64,000 nucleotides of DNA from Oceanobacillus sp. FSL K6-2867 (GTDB taxonomy: Bacteria; Bacillota; Bacilli; Bacillales; Amphibacillaceae): contig NZ_CP150144.1 in NCBI RefSeq assembly GCF_037963145.1, positions 1,302,001-1,366,000 on the forward strand. The letters are read 5' to 3'. A program made the position numbers and the translations under genes. Within the stretch, counting starts at the first letter, position 1, and every line of letters starts with the position of its first letter. The notes under the pieces were generated by a model. The model was not told the origin of the DNA and did no database searches. It saw nothing but the letters and a program-made list of their open reading frames with translations. Positions 44,553 to 54,555 of the stretch are shown here, in pieces.

Positions 44553-46199
44553 TTATTTTGCCATCCAAGAACCATCTCTATTCGGATCACTGAACCCATG
44601 AATTTTATTGTTTTCATCAATGACCAATCCTTGAATGCTTCCGAAATAAGATGTGTCATCCGTATATTGAACATCAATACCAAGCTCTTCAGGATTCTTT
44701 AAAAATGGATAATCTTGCTCTGCTTGTAAAACGTTCTCGTTAAATTCCAGAAACGTTCTCGGATCGTTTACAGATTCTTGAATGGGTTCATTAAACTTAA
44801 TCGTTTTTACTAATTGTTGCGAAACCATTGACGTAATTCTTCTTCCACCAGAGCTTCCAATACCTATTACAGGGGCTCCGTTCTTCGTTAATATCGTCGG
44901 TGTTGTATAACTAAATGGACGTTTGCCGGCCTCAGGACGATTTGGTGAATTTTCACGAGTACTAAAGTTTTTTAATTGATCATTTAAGAAAAAGCCATTC
45001 ACATATTCTCCTGATCCAAAAAAGTTGCTTAGCGTATTCGTTACGGAGACCATCATACCATTCTTGTCCACCACCACAAAGTGTGTCGTGTTTCCATGAT
45101 CCTCTCTATCAGCATCCGATTCCAAATTCCTGCGATATTCTTCAGACATTTCAAGCCCATCTACTTCGGATACGAGATCATTAATATGATCCTGAGAAAT
45201 CATTTCATTTATTGGAACATCTGTATAGTTAGGATCCCCCACATTTTCTAAACGATCACTATAGCTTATTCTATTGATGATCCCCATCAATAGCGAAAAA
45301 GCTAAAGGTTTATCTTTCGTATCTTCAATTTGCAGTGACTCAGCCATTTCTAAAGCTTGAATTAACATAATTCCCCCAGAAGGCGGTGGCGGGGCTAATA
45401 CCTCATAGTCGCCGAACTCGCCTTGTAAGGGTTCCTTGATTTCAACCTCATATGATTCCAGATCTTTCTCATCTATTTTCTCTTCCTCATCGCTAATTTC
45501 ACTTGCAATGTTTCCTTTATAGAAAGCATCTGGTCCTCCCGCCTTGATTTCTTCTAACGTCTCTGCCAGTTGGGCTTGTACCAATAGTTCTCCTTCTTCA
45601 ATAGGCTCCCCTTCAGGAAAGAAATGATCTAATCCAGGGAGGTGATCAGCCTCATTTTTCAATGCATCGTGCATAGTTTCAGAAACCGTCACACCATTTG
45701 CAGCAAAATTGATGGAAGGGTCAATTAAGTCATCCATATTCATTGTTCCAAAATCTCCATGAACCTTGTACATCCCTTTAATAAAACCTGGCACACCTAT
45801 GTCACTTGAAGGTAATGTATCATCAGGTGCTGTTTCACGATAATCATAGACGACTGGTGTTTCACCTTTACCAGGGTGAATTAGCATGGTTCCTCCGCCG
45901 CCAATTCCTGATCCATGCGGTTCCGCAACACCTAATACAAAACTTACTGCTATGGCAGCGTCAACAGCATTACCGCCTTGTTCTAATATTTTCATACCTA
46001 CTTCAGTGGCAATTGAACTATCCGTTGACACACCATACGAACCCTCATCCTCGCTTGTTGTATCATTAAGGGTGAAGTCAGCATTCTGATCTGTTGATTG
46101 GGGTTCATCAAAAATTCCACTATCTCTTACGAGTATTATTATGAATAATACTGCAATCAAACTTATAATAATAATGTAAAAACGATTGTTGTTGAGCAT
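44553..46199 (-). CDS. Gamma-glutamyltranspeptidase/CapD-like enzyme
   Basis: 548 residues. An N-terminal hydrophobic segment (about 5-25) anchors or exports it. The GGT signatures are GSGIGGGGTMLIHPGKGE near 96, AVTVSETM near 172, and the self-cleaving, catalytic threonine in HGNTTHFVVVDKNG near 370 followed by SVTNTLSNFFGSG. In Bacillus anthracis CapD anchors and cuts the poly-gamma-D-glutamate capsule; GGT hydrolyses or transfers gamma-glutamyl groups. It is the fourth gene after pgsB, pgsC and a pgsE-like gene; position favours a CapD-like role. Confidence 0.88.
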   Translation of the reverse strand: MLNNNRFYIIIISLIAVLFIIILVRDSGIFDEPQSTDQNADFTLNDTTSEDEGSYGVSTDSSIATEVGMKILEQGGNAVDAAIAVSFVLGVAEPHGSGIGGGGTMLIHPGKGETPVVYDYRETAPDDTLPSSDIGVPGFIKGMYKVHGDFGTMNMDDLIDPSINFAANGVTVSETMHDALKNEADHLPGLDHFFPEGEPIEEGELLVQAQLAETLEEIKAGGPDAFYKGNIASEISDEEEKIDEKDLESYEVEIKEPLQGEFGDYEVLAPPPPSGGIMLIQALEMAESLQIEDTKDKPLAFSLLMGIINRISYSDRLENVGDPNYTDVPINEMISQDHINDLVSEVDGLEMSEEYRRNLESDADREDHGNTTHFVVVDKNGMMVSVTNTLSNFFGSGEYVNGFFLNDQLKNFSTRENSPNRPEAGKRPFSYTTPTILTKNGAPVIGIGSSGGRRITSMVSQQLVKTIKFNEPIQESVNDPRTFLEFNENVLQAEQDYPFLKNPEELGIDVQYTDDTSYFGSIQGLVIDENNKIHGFSDPNRDGSWMAK

Positions 46200-46209
46200 G
46201 TTTAGAAGA

Positions 46210-46383
46210 TCACACTAACGTTATTAAAAAGACAATAGCAGTAATGATTAACCCCATCATGGAATCCATACTTGTCCGTTTCTTTTGTGTTTTGACCGAT
46301 TTTAAAACCCATTGCTTAAAAGTCAGTTTCGATTGTGCTTTTTTTGCCTTTTGCTTTTTTTGATAGTCTAATATAGCTTCCAT
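46210..46383 (-). CDS. Small membrane protein of the PgsE/CapE kind
   Basis: 57 residues, absent from long-ORF lists. A basic N-terminal half (KKQKAKKAQSKL, KTQKKR) is followed by one C-terminal membrane helix (GLIITAIVFLITLV). This size and topology and its place in the operon match the short CapE/PgsE proteins needed for poly-glutamate synthesis. GAGGAGG lies 7 bases before ATG 46383. Family membership was not tested by search. Confidence 0.75.
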   Translation of the reverse strand: MEAILDYQKKQKAKKAQSKLTFKQWVLKSVKTQKKRTSMDSMMGLIITAIVFLITLV

Positions 46384-46395
46384 TTAAATTCCTCC

Positions 46396-46860
46396 TCAAA
46401 TATAGTTGGATACAAAAACTGTGCCAAAAGTTAATCCACTGAGCAATAATGTACTAGCAACTGTAGGTAAAACCCCTTGTTTTTGAATGGTATTTGCAAT
46501 CAATCCAGGAACGATGATTCCTATAGCCACTAATCCACCAACGGCTTCAGGAATGGAATATTCAGCAAATGCAAAGTCAAAAATTGCTTTCATAATAATC
46601 CCGGTAGTTATCATAGCCGTAAATTTTCTTCTTCCGTATAGGATGGTAAATTTTGAAATAACCTTCATAACAATTAAATATGTTAAAAAACTAACCAGAA
46701 ACGTAACAACAATACTTGCTGGTGTGGTAAACATCATAGCAATATATCCCGGTACGACTAATCCAGCTGGAATAACTCCTGTAAATTCTGTATAAAATAA
46801 GCTGAGAATAACCCCGGCAGTTATAGCCAAATAAATATCTCCTGTGTCAAATACAAACAT
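46396..46860 (-). CDS. pgsC: Poly-gamma-glutamate synthesis membrane protein PgsC/CapC
   Basis: 154 residues with about five membrane helices; the conserved N-terminal IYLAITAGVILSLFYTEFTG, the GLVVPGYIAM segment and GLVAIGIIVPGLIAN near 110 match PgsC/CapC. It forms the membrane synthase with PgsB. It lies 18 bases after pgsB. Confidence 0.9.
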   Translation of the reverse strand: MFVFDTGDIYLAITAGVILSLFYTEFTGVIPAGLVVPGYIAMMFTTPASIVVTFLVSFLTYLIVMKVISKFTILYGRRKFTAMITTGIIMKAIFDFAFAEYSIPEAVGGLVAIGIIVPGLIANTIQKQGVLPTVASTLLLSGLTFGTVFVSNYI

Positions 46861-46878
46861 TTTTCAATTCCCTTCTCT

Positions 46879-48072
46879 CTAAGCAGTTTCTTTTGTTATT
46901 TTCATTTGCTCAAGTCGAGTTACCAGTTCATCCGCGCCTCCATGAATATTTCCAACCCCGTAAATGGTTTTACCGGATAAGAATGGCTGGAGTACACGCA
47001 CAATTTCATCGGTGCTGGCATTTTCCAGGTCTAAAAGGTTCCGAACCGGAAATTCTCCTCTTTTATACGCCTTCACGATGAGGCTTGTATTATCCCCCAT
47101 CACCACTAGTGTTTCTGCTTGTATATTTGGCAGAACTTGCTGGATAAATTGTTCCGTACGATCCACTCGATCCGAACGGGTATTCATAATAACAACCGGC
47201 TGCTCTGTAGGATAACTCAGCTGTTTCACGCGCTCCCAAATATTGATAGTGGACATAGGGTCGTTAGCAGCAAATCCATTAACTAAAAAGCTAGGATTAT
47301 TCGCATCGCCAATTGGAAGTATCTGCATGGCACCCGGATCTGGCCAGGCTTTTAACATGCCTCGCTTTGCGGTTTCATGATCAATACCCAGAACATCGGC
47401 AACAGAAAGCGCTAATGCTGCATTTTCCGGAAATACCATGTACTCGAATTTTTTAAGAAATTCTTCGGAAATTGCAGACGTGTCACATACGTGTGCCTTC
47501 GTATTCCGCTGCTTAGCCATTTGCTTAAAGTAAGGAACATAGGGACTGTCATTAATAATCAAATCACCATTATAGGGAATTGCTTCTGAAAATGAATCTG
47601 CCACCTCTTCTAATGTAGGCCCTAAAACATCCATATGATCCTCTAAAACATTAACAATTAATCCAATATTCGCCTTTAATAACTCTTCCTGGAAAACCAC
47701 TTGATAATCTGGTTTAACAGCCATACACTCACTCACAAGAGCATCAGCTTTTAACTCAGAAGCCTGCGTTAACACCCTTCTTTGTTCCCCAATATTCGGT
47801 CCTTCCAGTCTTCTCTTAATAGGAGCTTCTTGAGAATCAAACCAGTAGAGCATTCTAGCATCGGTACCAGTCGTTTTTCCAACTGTGTGGTACCCCGCTT
47901 CTTGTAAAACACCTGTTATTAATCTAGTAACTGTTGATTTGCCTCTAATTCCATTAACATTTACACGGACTGGAATACTTGAAATATTTTTGTCATTTTT
48001 CATTTTGTCCTTAACCCCGAAGAACATAGCTATTGAAGCTAATAACAGAATGAGCAAAAATTCGTCTAACAT
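46879..48072 (-). CDS. pgsB: Poly-gamma-glutamate synthase ligase PgsB/CapB
   Basis: 397 residues. A short N-terminal membrane segment (3-19) is followed by a Mur-ligase-like ATP domain with P-loop VNGIRGKSTVTRLI near residue 41, KTTGTDARMLYW near 63 and NVLEDHMDVLGPT near 139. It ligates glutamate units by gamma-amide bonds using ATP. First gene of the operon pgsB-pgsC-pgsE-like-capD/ggt; AGGTG ribosome site before ATG 48072. A PgsA/CapA gene, which normally comes after pgsC, is not found in this window. Confidence 0.93.
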   Translation of the reverse strand: MLDEFLLILLLASIAMFFGVKDKMKNDKNISSIPVRVNVNGIRGKSTVTRLITGVLQEAGYHTVGKTTGTDARMLYWFDSQEAPIKRRLEGPNIGEQRRVLTQASELKADALVSECMAVKPDYQVVFQEELLKANIGLIVNVLEDHMDVLGPTLEEVADSFSEAIPYNGDLIINDSPYVPYFKQMAKQRNTKAHVCDTSAISEEFLKKFEYMVFPENAALALSVADVLGIDHETAKRGMLKAWPDPGAMQILPIGDANNPSFLVNGFAANDPMSTINIWERVKQLSYPTEQPVVIMNTRSDRVDRTEQFIQQVLPNIQAETLVVMGDNTSLIVKAYKRGEFPVRNLLDLENASTDEIVRVLQPFLSGKTIYGVGNIHGGADELVTRLEQMKITKETA

Positions 48073-49612
48073 TTTTTCACCTCGATATCACATATTTTAA
48101 ATTCAGTAATTTCGTGACTATCCCCCTTTTCGGAGTTTTAAATAAATCCAAAAGCAAATCGACAAAATGTCACGATAATGATTCAGCCTCTTAGTTTGTT
48201 GCTTGACCTTCTAATTCATTAAACCTTCATGCATTGGGCTGCCGATTCATAATCCAAGAATTTTCCACAATAATCCTGAAATACTACTTACTTCTTCCTT
48301 ATCATAAATTTATTGGAAATAAATGTAAATATTTCCTCGTAACCTACTATACTAAAACTATATTAATATAACATTAAGCTGATATGACAATTCTGTTAAT
48401 TTACGTTATTGCATAATAGACCTGAAAAATAAGCCCGTATGAATGCAGGACGGACTTACTTGTAGAATTCAATTTGGATTAAAATAGATGGAAATTAAAA
48501 TTTGTAAAACCATCTTCTACTTCAAGCCCCTTTCGCGTTTCAGGTATTGTGTCATATTCTACTCTTTTAAATAGAATCTCTTCCTATTAAGTCACTTAAA
48601 AGCGTCCTATCATCCAATTGAATTGTAAATGTATATATGTAATATCAATTAATACTTTCAAACATGATTTATACGTCTAGTCATCATCCTTTCAACAAAT
48701 ATAGATAAATACAATGCTGCAGATTGTGTTGACTTACAAACATTCTTGCATGCCTATTTTTCATCTGAAATCTTGGGCCCATTAAACCTAATAAGCAGAC
48801 AACTTTACTTTACAGCTTTACTATAACTGACATTTTACGATACTAAAATAGTATTTGCGACGCATTTTTTCTACTGTTCAAAATAGCATTATATATTTAT
48901 TGGCTCTATAAACTTGTGGTAATTAAGTGACATTGGATAAATAATTTGTAACTATTTGCCTCCTCCTTATTAAGCCTATTTAATTAGATTTATAACAATA
49001 TTCAGTACTCCCATGTACAATTTTGACATGTTTCCTTAACTGCTATAGAGTGAACGAAGCCAATTCTAAACAGGTAGAGGAAGAAGTAGTCCAAAAGTAT
49101 ATGGCGGGATAAGAACCAGCCTTTCAAATATTTCGACATAGATAGAACTAGATTACTTGATGTTGCTCATTCTGCCCTACACAGGAATCAAGTTTGAATA
49201 AATAGTAGCCCTCAAATGAGAAAATGTAGACATTATTAACCATACGATCAGTATTTTCAACCCAAGTAATTATGTTGTAGAATATATCAGTTGCACTGCA
49301 CACCTGTGTCCATACCCCACGGTTGGCAAAGGTTAGCTTGCTATTTGAAAACCAGATGTTGCGGAATAATTTTTTATAAACTAGGCACAACGAACAAAAT
49401 GATATTGAAATAGTTGAACATGCTTTGTAGTAGTAATTCCCTGTCGTTATAAAAATACTATTAATGAATAGTGATTCTAATTGTAGGTCGTAAGCCTTTT
49501 TAATAGATCGATATAGAAAACCCATGGCTAATAATATATTAATCTAGAGTATCGCCATGGGTGTCTATTACACTTCATAACCTAGATTTCATAAGTAGTG
49601 ACCATATCCATA
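48073..49612. other. 1.5-kb AT-rich intergenic region
   Basis: Contains the expected pgsB promoter region next to 48073. A minus-strand open frame at 49148-49525 has no ribosome site and an unlikely Cys/Tyr/Asn-rich composition. A short plus-strand piece near 49051-49112 could be a gene end (VNEANSKQVEEEVVQKYMAG). No RNA gene is recognised. Confidence 0.5.
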
Positions 49613-50923
49613 TTATTCAGCAGGGTCCTTAACTTTAATGTCATAAGTTGCTGTTGTTCCATCTTCTGCTGTTACAGTTAGCTGATCTCCTGTTGCTAAT
49701 TCTCTTTTGCCTTTTTTCACTTTACCATCTTCATCTGTTACTTTATACGTTTGGTCGGAACCATCGGTTGCTGCAATTGCTCTTAGCATTTCTTTTACTG
49801 TTGCATCATTTGCTACAGTGATTTCTCCTGCTTCTTCATCCGTTGGTTCTTCAATTTTCTTTACTATCTCTAATTCTTCTGGTGCTTTATTCGGTGCATC
49901 AATCTCGATTTCACTGCTTTCTTTTTCATAAACCTCATAAGTTGCTGTCGTTCCATCTTCTGCTGTTACAGTGAGCTGATCTCCTGTTGTCAATTCACTT
50001 TTGCCTTTTTTCTTTTCTCCATTTTCATCTGTTACTTTATATGTTTGATCGGAACCATCAGGAGCTGCGATTGCTCTTAGCATTTCCTTTACTGTTGCAC
50101 CATTTGCTACAGTGATTTCTCCTGCTTCTTCATCCGTTGGTTCTTCAATTTTCTTTACTATCTCTAATTCTTCTGGTGCTTTATTCGGTGCATCAATCTC
50201 GATTTCACTGCTTTCTTTTTCATAAACCTCATAAGTTGCTGTCGTTCCATCTTCTGCTGTTACAGTGAGCTGATCTCCTGTTGTCAATTCACTTTTGCCT
50301 TTTTTCTTTTCTCCATCTTCATCTGTTACTTTATATGTTTGATCGGAACCATCAGGAGCTGCAATCGCTCTTAGCATTTCCTTTACTGTTGCACCATTTG
50401 CTACAGTGATTGCTCCTGCTTCTTCATCCGTTGGTTCATCAATTTTCCATATAACCTTTAATTCAGCTGGTGCTTTATTCGGTGCATGAATTTCGATTTC
50501 ACTGCTTTCTTTTTCATAGATTTCATAAGTTGCTGTCGTTCCATCTTCTGCTGTTACAGTGAGCTGATCTCCTGTTGTCAATTCACTTTTGCCTTTTTTC
50601 TTTTCTCCATCTTCATCTGTTACTTTATATGTTTGATCGGAACCATCAGGCGCTGCAATTGCTCTTAGCATTTCCTTTACTGTTGCACCATTTGCTACAG
50701 TGATTGCTCCCGCTTCCTCATCAGTTGGATCTTCAATTTTCTTTACTATCTCTAATTCCTCTGGTGCTTTATTTGGTGCATCAATTTCGATTTCACTGCT
50801 TTCTTCTTCAGAGTTAATTTCTTGAGATGTTGCTTCTTGTGCAAACGTAGGCGTTACAAATGCCGATACCGCAATGAGTGCTGATAATGCAGAGACTGGC
50901 AATATCTTGTAAGATTTTTTCAT
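49613..50923 (-). CDS. Secreted acidic protein with four 98-residue tandem repeats
   Basis: 436 residues. A signal peptide (1-29, cleavage near TFAQE) and short linker precede four nearly identical 98-residue units at about 41-138, 139-236, 237-334 and 335-432. Each unit has the motif NKAPEELEIVKKIEEPTDEEAG, a TVKEMLRAIAAPDGSDQTYK block and a beta-rich end TGDQLTVTAEDGTTATYE. This beta-sandwich-like pattern is found in cell-surface repeat proteins; no enzyme motif is visible. Strongly negative charge fits a salt-rich or surface environment. Good ribosome site GGAGG before ATG. Role unknown. Confidence 0.85.
   Translation of the reverse strand: MKKSYKILPVSALSALIAVSAFVTPTFAQEATSQEINSEEESSEIEIDAPNKAPEELEIVKKIEDPTDEEAGAITVANGATVKEMLRAIAAPDGSDQTYKVTDEDGEKKKGKSELTTGDQLTVTAEDGTTATYEIYEKESSEIEIHAPNKAPAELKVIWKIDEPTDEEAGAITVANGATVKEMLRAIAAPDGSDQTYKVTDEDGEKKKGKSELTTGDQLTVTAEDGTTATYEVYEKESSEIEIDAPNKAPEELEIVKKIEEPTDEEAGEITVANGATVKEMLRAIAAPDGSDQTYKVTDENGEKKKGKSELTTGDQLTVTAEDGTTATYEVYEKESSEIEIDAPNKAPEELEIVKKIEEPTDEEAGEITVANDATVKEMLRAIAATDGSDQTYKVTDEDGKVKKGKRELATGDQLTVTAEDGTTATYDIKVKDPAE
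49628..50803 (-). repeat. Four tandem 294-base repeats inside the secreted-protein gene
   Basis: Units at about 50510-50803, 50216-50509, 49922-50215 and 49628-49921 are largely identical at nucleotide level, so unequal crossing-over can change the copy number. The last unit diverges most (KVKKGKRELAT). Confidence 0.85.
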
Positions 50924-51701
50924 GATTACTCCTCCTCAAATTAATACATCATTAATTTTTTGTTAACACGATTCACAAATCACCATTTTACATTAAATTG
51001 GGATAACCACAGTACACACTACGGGATACAGGAGTTACCTGGGACTTACCATTTTACTAATTCAATTTCTTCATCTCTTTTGTTCTTCTACCTTTTTGTC
51101 ATCTGCCTATACAAGGAAGGCGCGTCCAGTTAAGTTCAACAAAACACTACGTTTTCTGCCAATCTTCATCAGTAAAATCATTTTAGTGACAGTTGCTCAA
51201 GTCACATCAACACTTTCTAGTCTAGTAGAATAGAGATTTCAAGAAACGGGGATCTGCCCTCATAATATCTTAAGTACAGTCACCTCCTTTAAGCTGATAA
51301 ATCCCATATAGAAGCTATAGATTGATCTACGCTTATTTGAATGCCTTATTTCTATCGTTTTCTTAAGCGATGAGCACTATAGCTACATTGCTTTCATCAT
51401 ATAATACGTAATAATCAAAAACTATATCAGTCATATATCAATCAAATAACAATCGTGTAAAGATTTGGTGAATTTGGTTTATTTATCTACATTTTTTGAA
51501 ACCTTTGTATCAGATAAGTAATCCCCGCCTTTTTCAGGTGGGGATTTAGTACACTTTATTAAGATGGATATTCTGGAAGTGTCGATAATCTAAGGTAGAA
51601 ATTGATAAATATTTGTTATATTTTCTTGGTACACCCTTTAAATAGATAGCTGCATTAAATAGATTTAATAGATCCGTTCAACGCCCATCTTAAAGGTTCT
51701 T
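50924..51701. other. Intergenic region upstream of the repeat-protein gene
   Basis: 778 bases without a supported gene; one terminator-like hairpin at 51521-51545. Confidence 0.6.
51521..51545 (-). terminator. Terminator after the NlpC/P60 gene
   Basis: ATCCCCGCC and GGTGGGGAT arms with a 7-base loop; one G-T pair. Confidence 0.6.
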
Positions 51702-54032
51702 TCATCGGTTATTTGCAGTCTCAGCAGTTGAAATGGTACGCCCTTCAATCAATCGGTTTATCCAATACACTTCATTATTGATTTTTCGGGACACGATTTC
51801 CCCATCAATCACCGTAATAAATGCGCCCTCTCCTACGTAAATACCGACCATGACAGGATCAGTTCCATGTTCTGTATCAGAGAAAAACATGAGATCTCCC
51901 GACTGAAGCTCTTCAATATGAAGTTTATTTCCATATTCGCGCAATTCCTCCAGATTGGATGGAAGATCAATGCCAGCTGCTTCCGCATATATCTGCTTCA
52001 TAAACATCGTTGAAGTCTCGCTAAACGAGTCGCCGACATATTGCTTAGCCAGCTGTGCTGCTTCACTCTCTTCGACTTTCGTGTCATATGTTCTTGCGCC
52101 CATATAACGAGAAGGCCAATAATCACTTGTTGTTAAGTTAATAACCGTAACACCTTTGGAAGCTGTTGCTACAATCATTTGATCATTTCCAATATAAATG
52201 GCTGGAATGATACTTGACCCTTGGAAAAATAAAATATCTCCTGGCTCAGCCTTTTCCATTGGGATTTCTGTCCCCTCCTGCCATTGCTGTTTTCCATACC
52301 GCGGCAGGTCATACTGCCAAGCTTGATTGTATACGTATTGGACAAAGCCACCTGTATCAAATCCCTCATCAGGTGTCGTTCCCCCAGGCGTGTACTCGGT
52401 TCCCACCAGTTGATGAGCTTCAAAAACTGCATCATTATCATATTGAATAGTAAGATCATCAAAACGCTTTGCACCAGTAAAGTGAACCCGCCAGTATTCG
52501 CTCATATACGAAATCGTCGTCTGTCCCTCTTCTCCTGTTGCATGAACAATATAATCATCCCCTAAATAAATCGCAGTATGAGAAATTCCTTCCTGCCATG
52601 TCCCTGAGAAATAAAGGACATCTCCTGGCTGAAGTTCTTCATCCAGATCAATTGCATTGATATCTGTTCCCTCTGGAAGTATCGTCTCACCAACTTCCCA
52701 TTGCCTATAACTAATTCGGGGCAAATAGACATCCTCTGCTTCTCGAAAGACAGTTTGGACGAAAAATGAACAATCAAAAGCGTCCAACGTACTGCCCGTC
52801 ATTAAATAAGGCGTTCCAATATAATTCATTGCTTCCCTTATAATCGGGTTATTATGATTCTTATATATTTCCGGATTTGATTTTTTCAATATCTCCTCTG
52901 TATAATGAGCTCCCCCTACAAAGCGTTCTGCATAGTAAGTATGATAATCTAAATGCCTTTCCTCTACGCCGGAGGAAGTAGCAATCACAAATTGGCCATC
53001 TCCAGAATAAATACCTGAAATCAATTCCTGTGCGTCATTTTCAAAAAAGACAAGGTCCCCAGGCTGCAATTCATCTCTGCCGATACTCTTACCTGCTTCT
53101 AGCTGCGGGGCTGCCTGTCTCGAGAGCCAACTGCCTGTCACCTCTTTATATACATAGTAAACGAGAGAGCCTGTGTTAAATCCTTCTTCTGGACTGCTTC
53201 CTGATTGGTTATACGGAGACCCAATTAATTCCCGAGCAAGCTCGACAATTTCATTCTCTGAAGAAGAAGGTGTATTTTCTTCACTGTAACGTTTAGCACC
53301 CTGATAAATACCTGACCAATATTCACTTGTCTCCATATTCCGCTCGGAAATTCCTTCGCTCGTAACAATAACGAAACGGCCGTTATTTATATAAATCCCT
53401 GACATCAAATGGGTTCCCTGAAAAAAAACAACATCACCTGCCTGAAGCTCACTGGCATCCTCTCCCTGGATCCATTGATCAGCAGCTGATTGGGGAAGGG
53501 AAATGCTTTTAGCTTCTTCATAGACATACCGGACAAATTCTGCAGTTGTCCACTCTTCTTGATTTTCCCCTATTTTATCCAAGGCCAATTCAGCAGCCGA
53601 ATCATCAATATTTTCTTCAGTAAATCGGGCAGCTCCGGCGTATGCACTCGACCAATATTCACTCGTTTCCATATTTCGTTCAGAAATTCCGTCACTCGTT
53701 ACGATGACGAAACGGTCTTCGTCAATATAGATCCCCGACATCAAACCGCTTCCCTGAAAAAAAACAACATCCCCTGGCTGTAGCTCACTCCGCTCTATTT
53801 CCTCACCTATCTGCTGCTGATCCTTTGCATATTTCGGCAGGGTAATGGACTTTGACTCCTCATAAACATACTGGACAAATTCAGATGTTAAAAAACCTTG
53901 TTCATTACTGCCAACCATATCCAATGCAATTTCTGCAGCCGGGTCATTCCATTCTTCAGCTACGGCAAATCCAGGGGCCAATACAAAAAATAACAATAAA
54001 TTAAAGAAAACTAGCAAAACAGAACGCTGCAT
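51702..54032 (-). CDS. Secreted protein with six NlpC/P60-like modules, one intact active site
   Basis: 776 residues with a signal peptide (1-25, cut near AVAEE). Six modules occur at about 30-137, 145-249, 261-377, 397-524, 536-648 and 657-767; each ends with the conserved PGDVVFFQG-like turn and a GAxRY-like strand. Only module 4 has the catalytic cysteine (DAFDCSFFVQ, C421) and histidines (ISHTAIYLG H485, IVHATG H497). In modules 3 and 5 the cysteine is Thr (FNTGSL, FDTGGF); in 1, 2 and 6 it is lost with the loop, and the histidine strand reads MSGIY or VGIY. NlpC/P60 enzymes cut gamma-glutamyl bonds; PgdS, which has three such modules, cuts poly-gamma-glutamate. GGAGGAG precedes ATG 54032. 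Confidence 0.88.
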   Translation of the reverse strand: MQRSVLLVFFNLLLFFVLAPGFAVAEEWNDPAAEIALDMVGSNEQGFLTSEFVQYVYEESKSITLPKYAKDQQQIGEEIERSELQPGDVVFFQGSGLMSGIYIDEDRFVIVTSDGISERNMETSEYWSSAYAGAARFTEENIDDSAAELALDKIGENQEEWTTAEFVRYVYEEAKSISLPQSAADQWIQGEDASELQAGDVVFFQGTHLMSGIYINNGRFVIVTSEGISERNMETSEYWSGIYQGAKRYSEENTPSSSENEIVELARELIGSPYNQSGSSPEEGFNTGSLVYYVYKEVTGSWLSRQAAPQLEAGKSIGRDELQPGDLVFFENDAQELISGIYSGDGQFVIATSSGVEERHLDYHTYYAERFVGGAHYTEEILKKSNPEIYKNHNNPIIREAMNYIGTPYLMTGSTLDAFDCSFFVQTVFREAEDVYLPRISYRQWEVGETILPEGTDINAIDLDEELQPGDVLYFSGTWQEGISHTAIYLGDDYIVHATGEEGQTTISYMSEYWRVHFTGAKRFDDLTIQYDNDAVFEAHQLVGTEYTPGGTTPDEGFDTGGFVQYVYNQAWQYDLPRYGKQQWQEGTEIPMEKAEPGDILFFQGSSIIPAIYIGNDQMIVATASKGVTVINLTTSDYWPSRYMGARTYDTKVEESEAAQLAKQYVGDSFSETSTMFMKQIYAEAAGIDLPSNLEELREYGNKLHIEELQSGDLMFFSDTEHGTDPVMVGIYVGEGAFITVIDGEIVSRKINNEVYWINRLIEGRTISTAETANNR

Positions 54033-54555
54033 ACGTATCTCCTCCATCCTTAATTGAAAGTTTTTTCACATGTCAGAGTACCAAAATAAAACCATCCATG
54101 GAATGCCATCCTTGAAGAGTTAATATCAACTACCTTTTGGCATCAATGCTGTATGATTAGTATCATCAAAAAACGAGTTTGGTGAGCATTTAATAAATTT
54201 GTTCTCCCCCCTTAAACATCATAATCATCACTTCACAAACCATTTCAAAAAATAATCGGTTTATGATTTATTTTCTCCATCCAACGATACCTACTATATC
54301 TAACATTATCCCAAAAATAAATATAAGAAATTTCTGTAACGTCTATGATCACATGATGGAGTTAACATACTATCTTCTTATATGTTTTACCCTTTTATTT
54401 TGTATAATAACTTAGAAGTGTATGTTTTCATCTACGTTATTAAAAAACGGAAGCTGCCTCAATTTTCATTTGAGACAGCTTCCGTTTTTATGAATAGGAT
54501 ATGCGGTTTCGCATACACCATCGACAAATAACTTGTATTTACAAACAAATGCCTG
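54033..54555. other. Intergenic region with RidA terminator
   Basis: No gene was seen. It contains the hairpin at 54445-54487 and the NlpC/P60 promoter region. Confidence 0.65.
54445..54487. terminator. Terminator after the triple RidA gene
   Basis: AAAACGGAAGCTG and CAGCTTCCGTTTT, with inner CTCAA/TTGAG arms, form a long stem flanked by A and T tracts. Confidence 0.85.

Noticed and set aside
49148-49525. 125-codon minus-strand frame
   Set aside because: Composition is rich in Cys, Tyr, Asn and Ile, there is no ribosome site and no recognisable domain; probably chance in AT-rich DNA.
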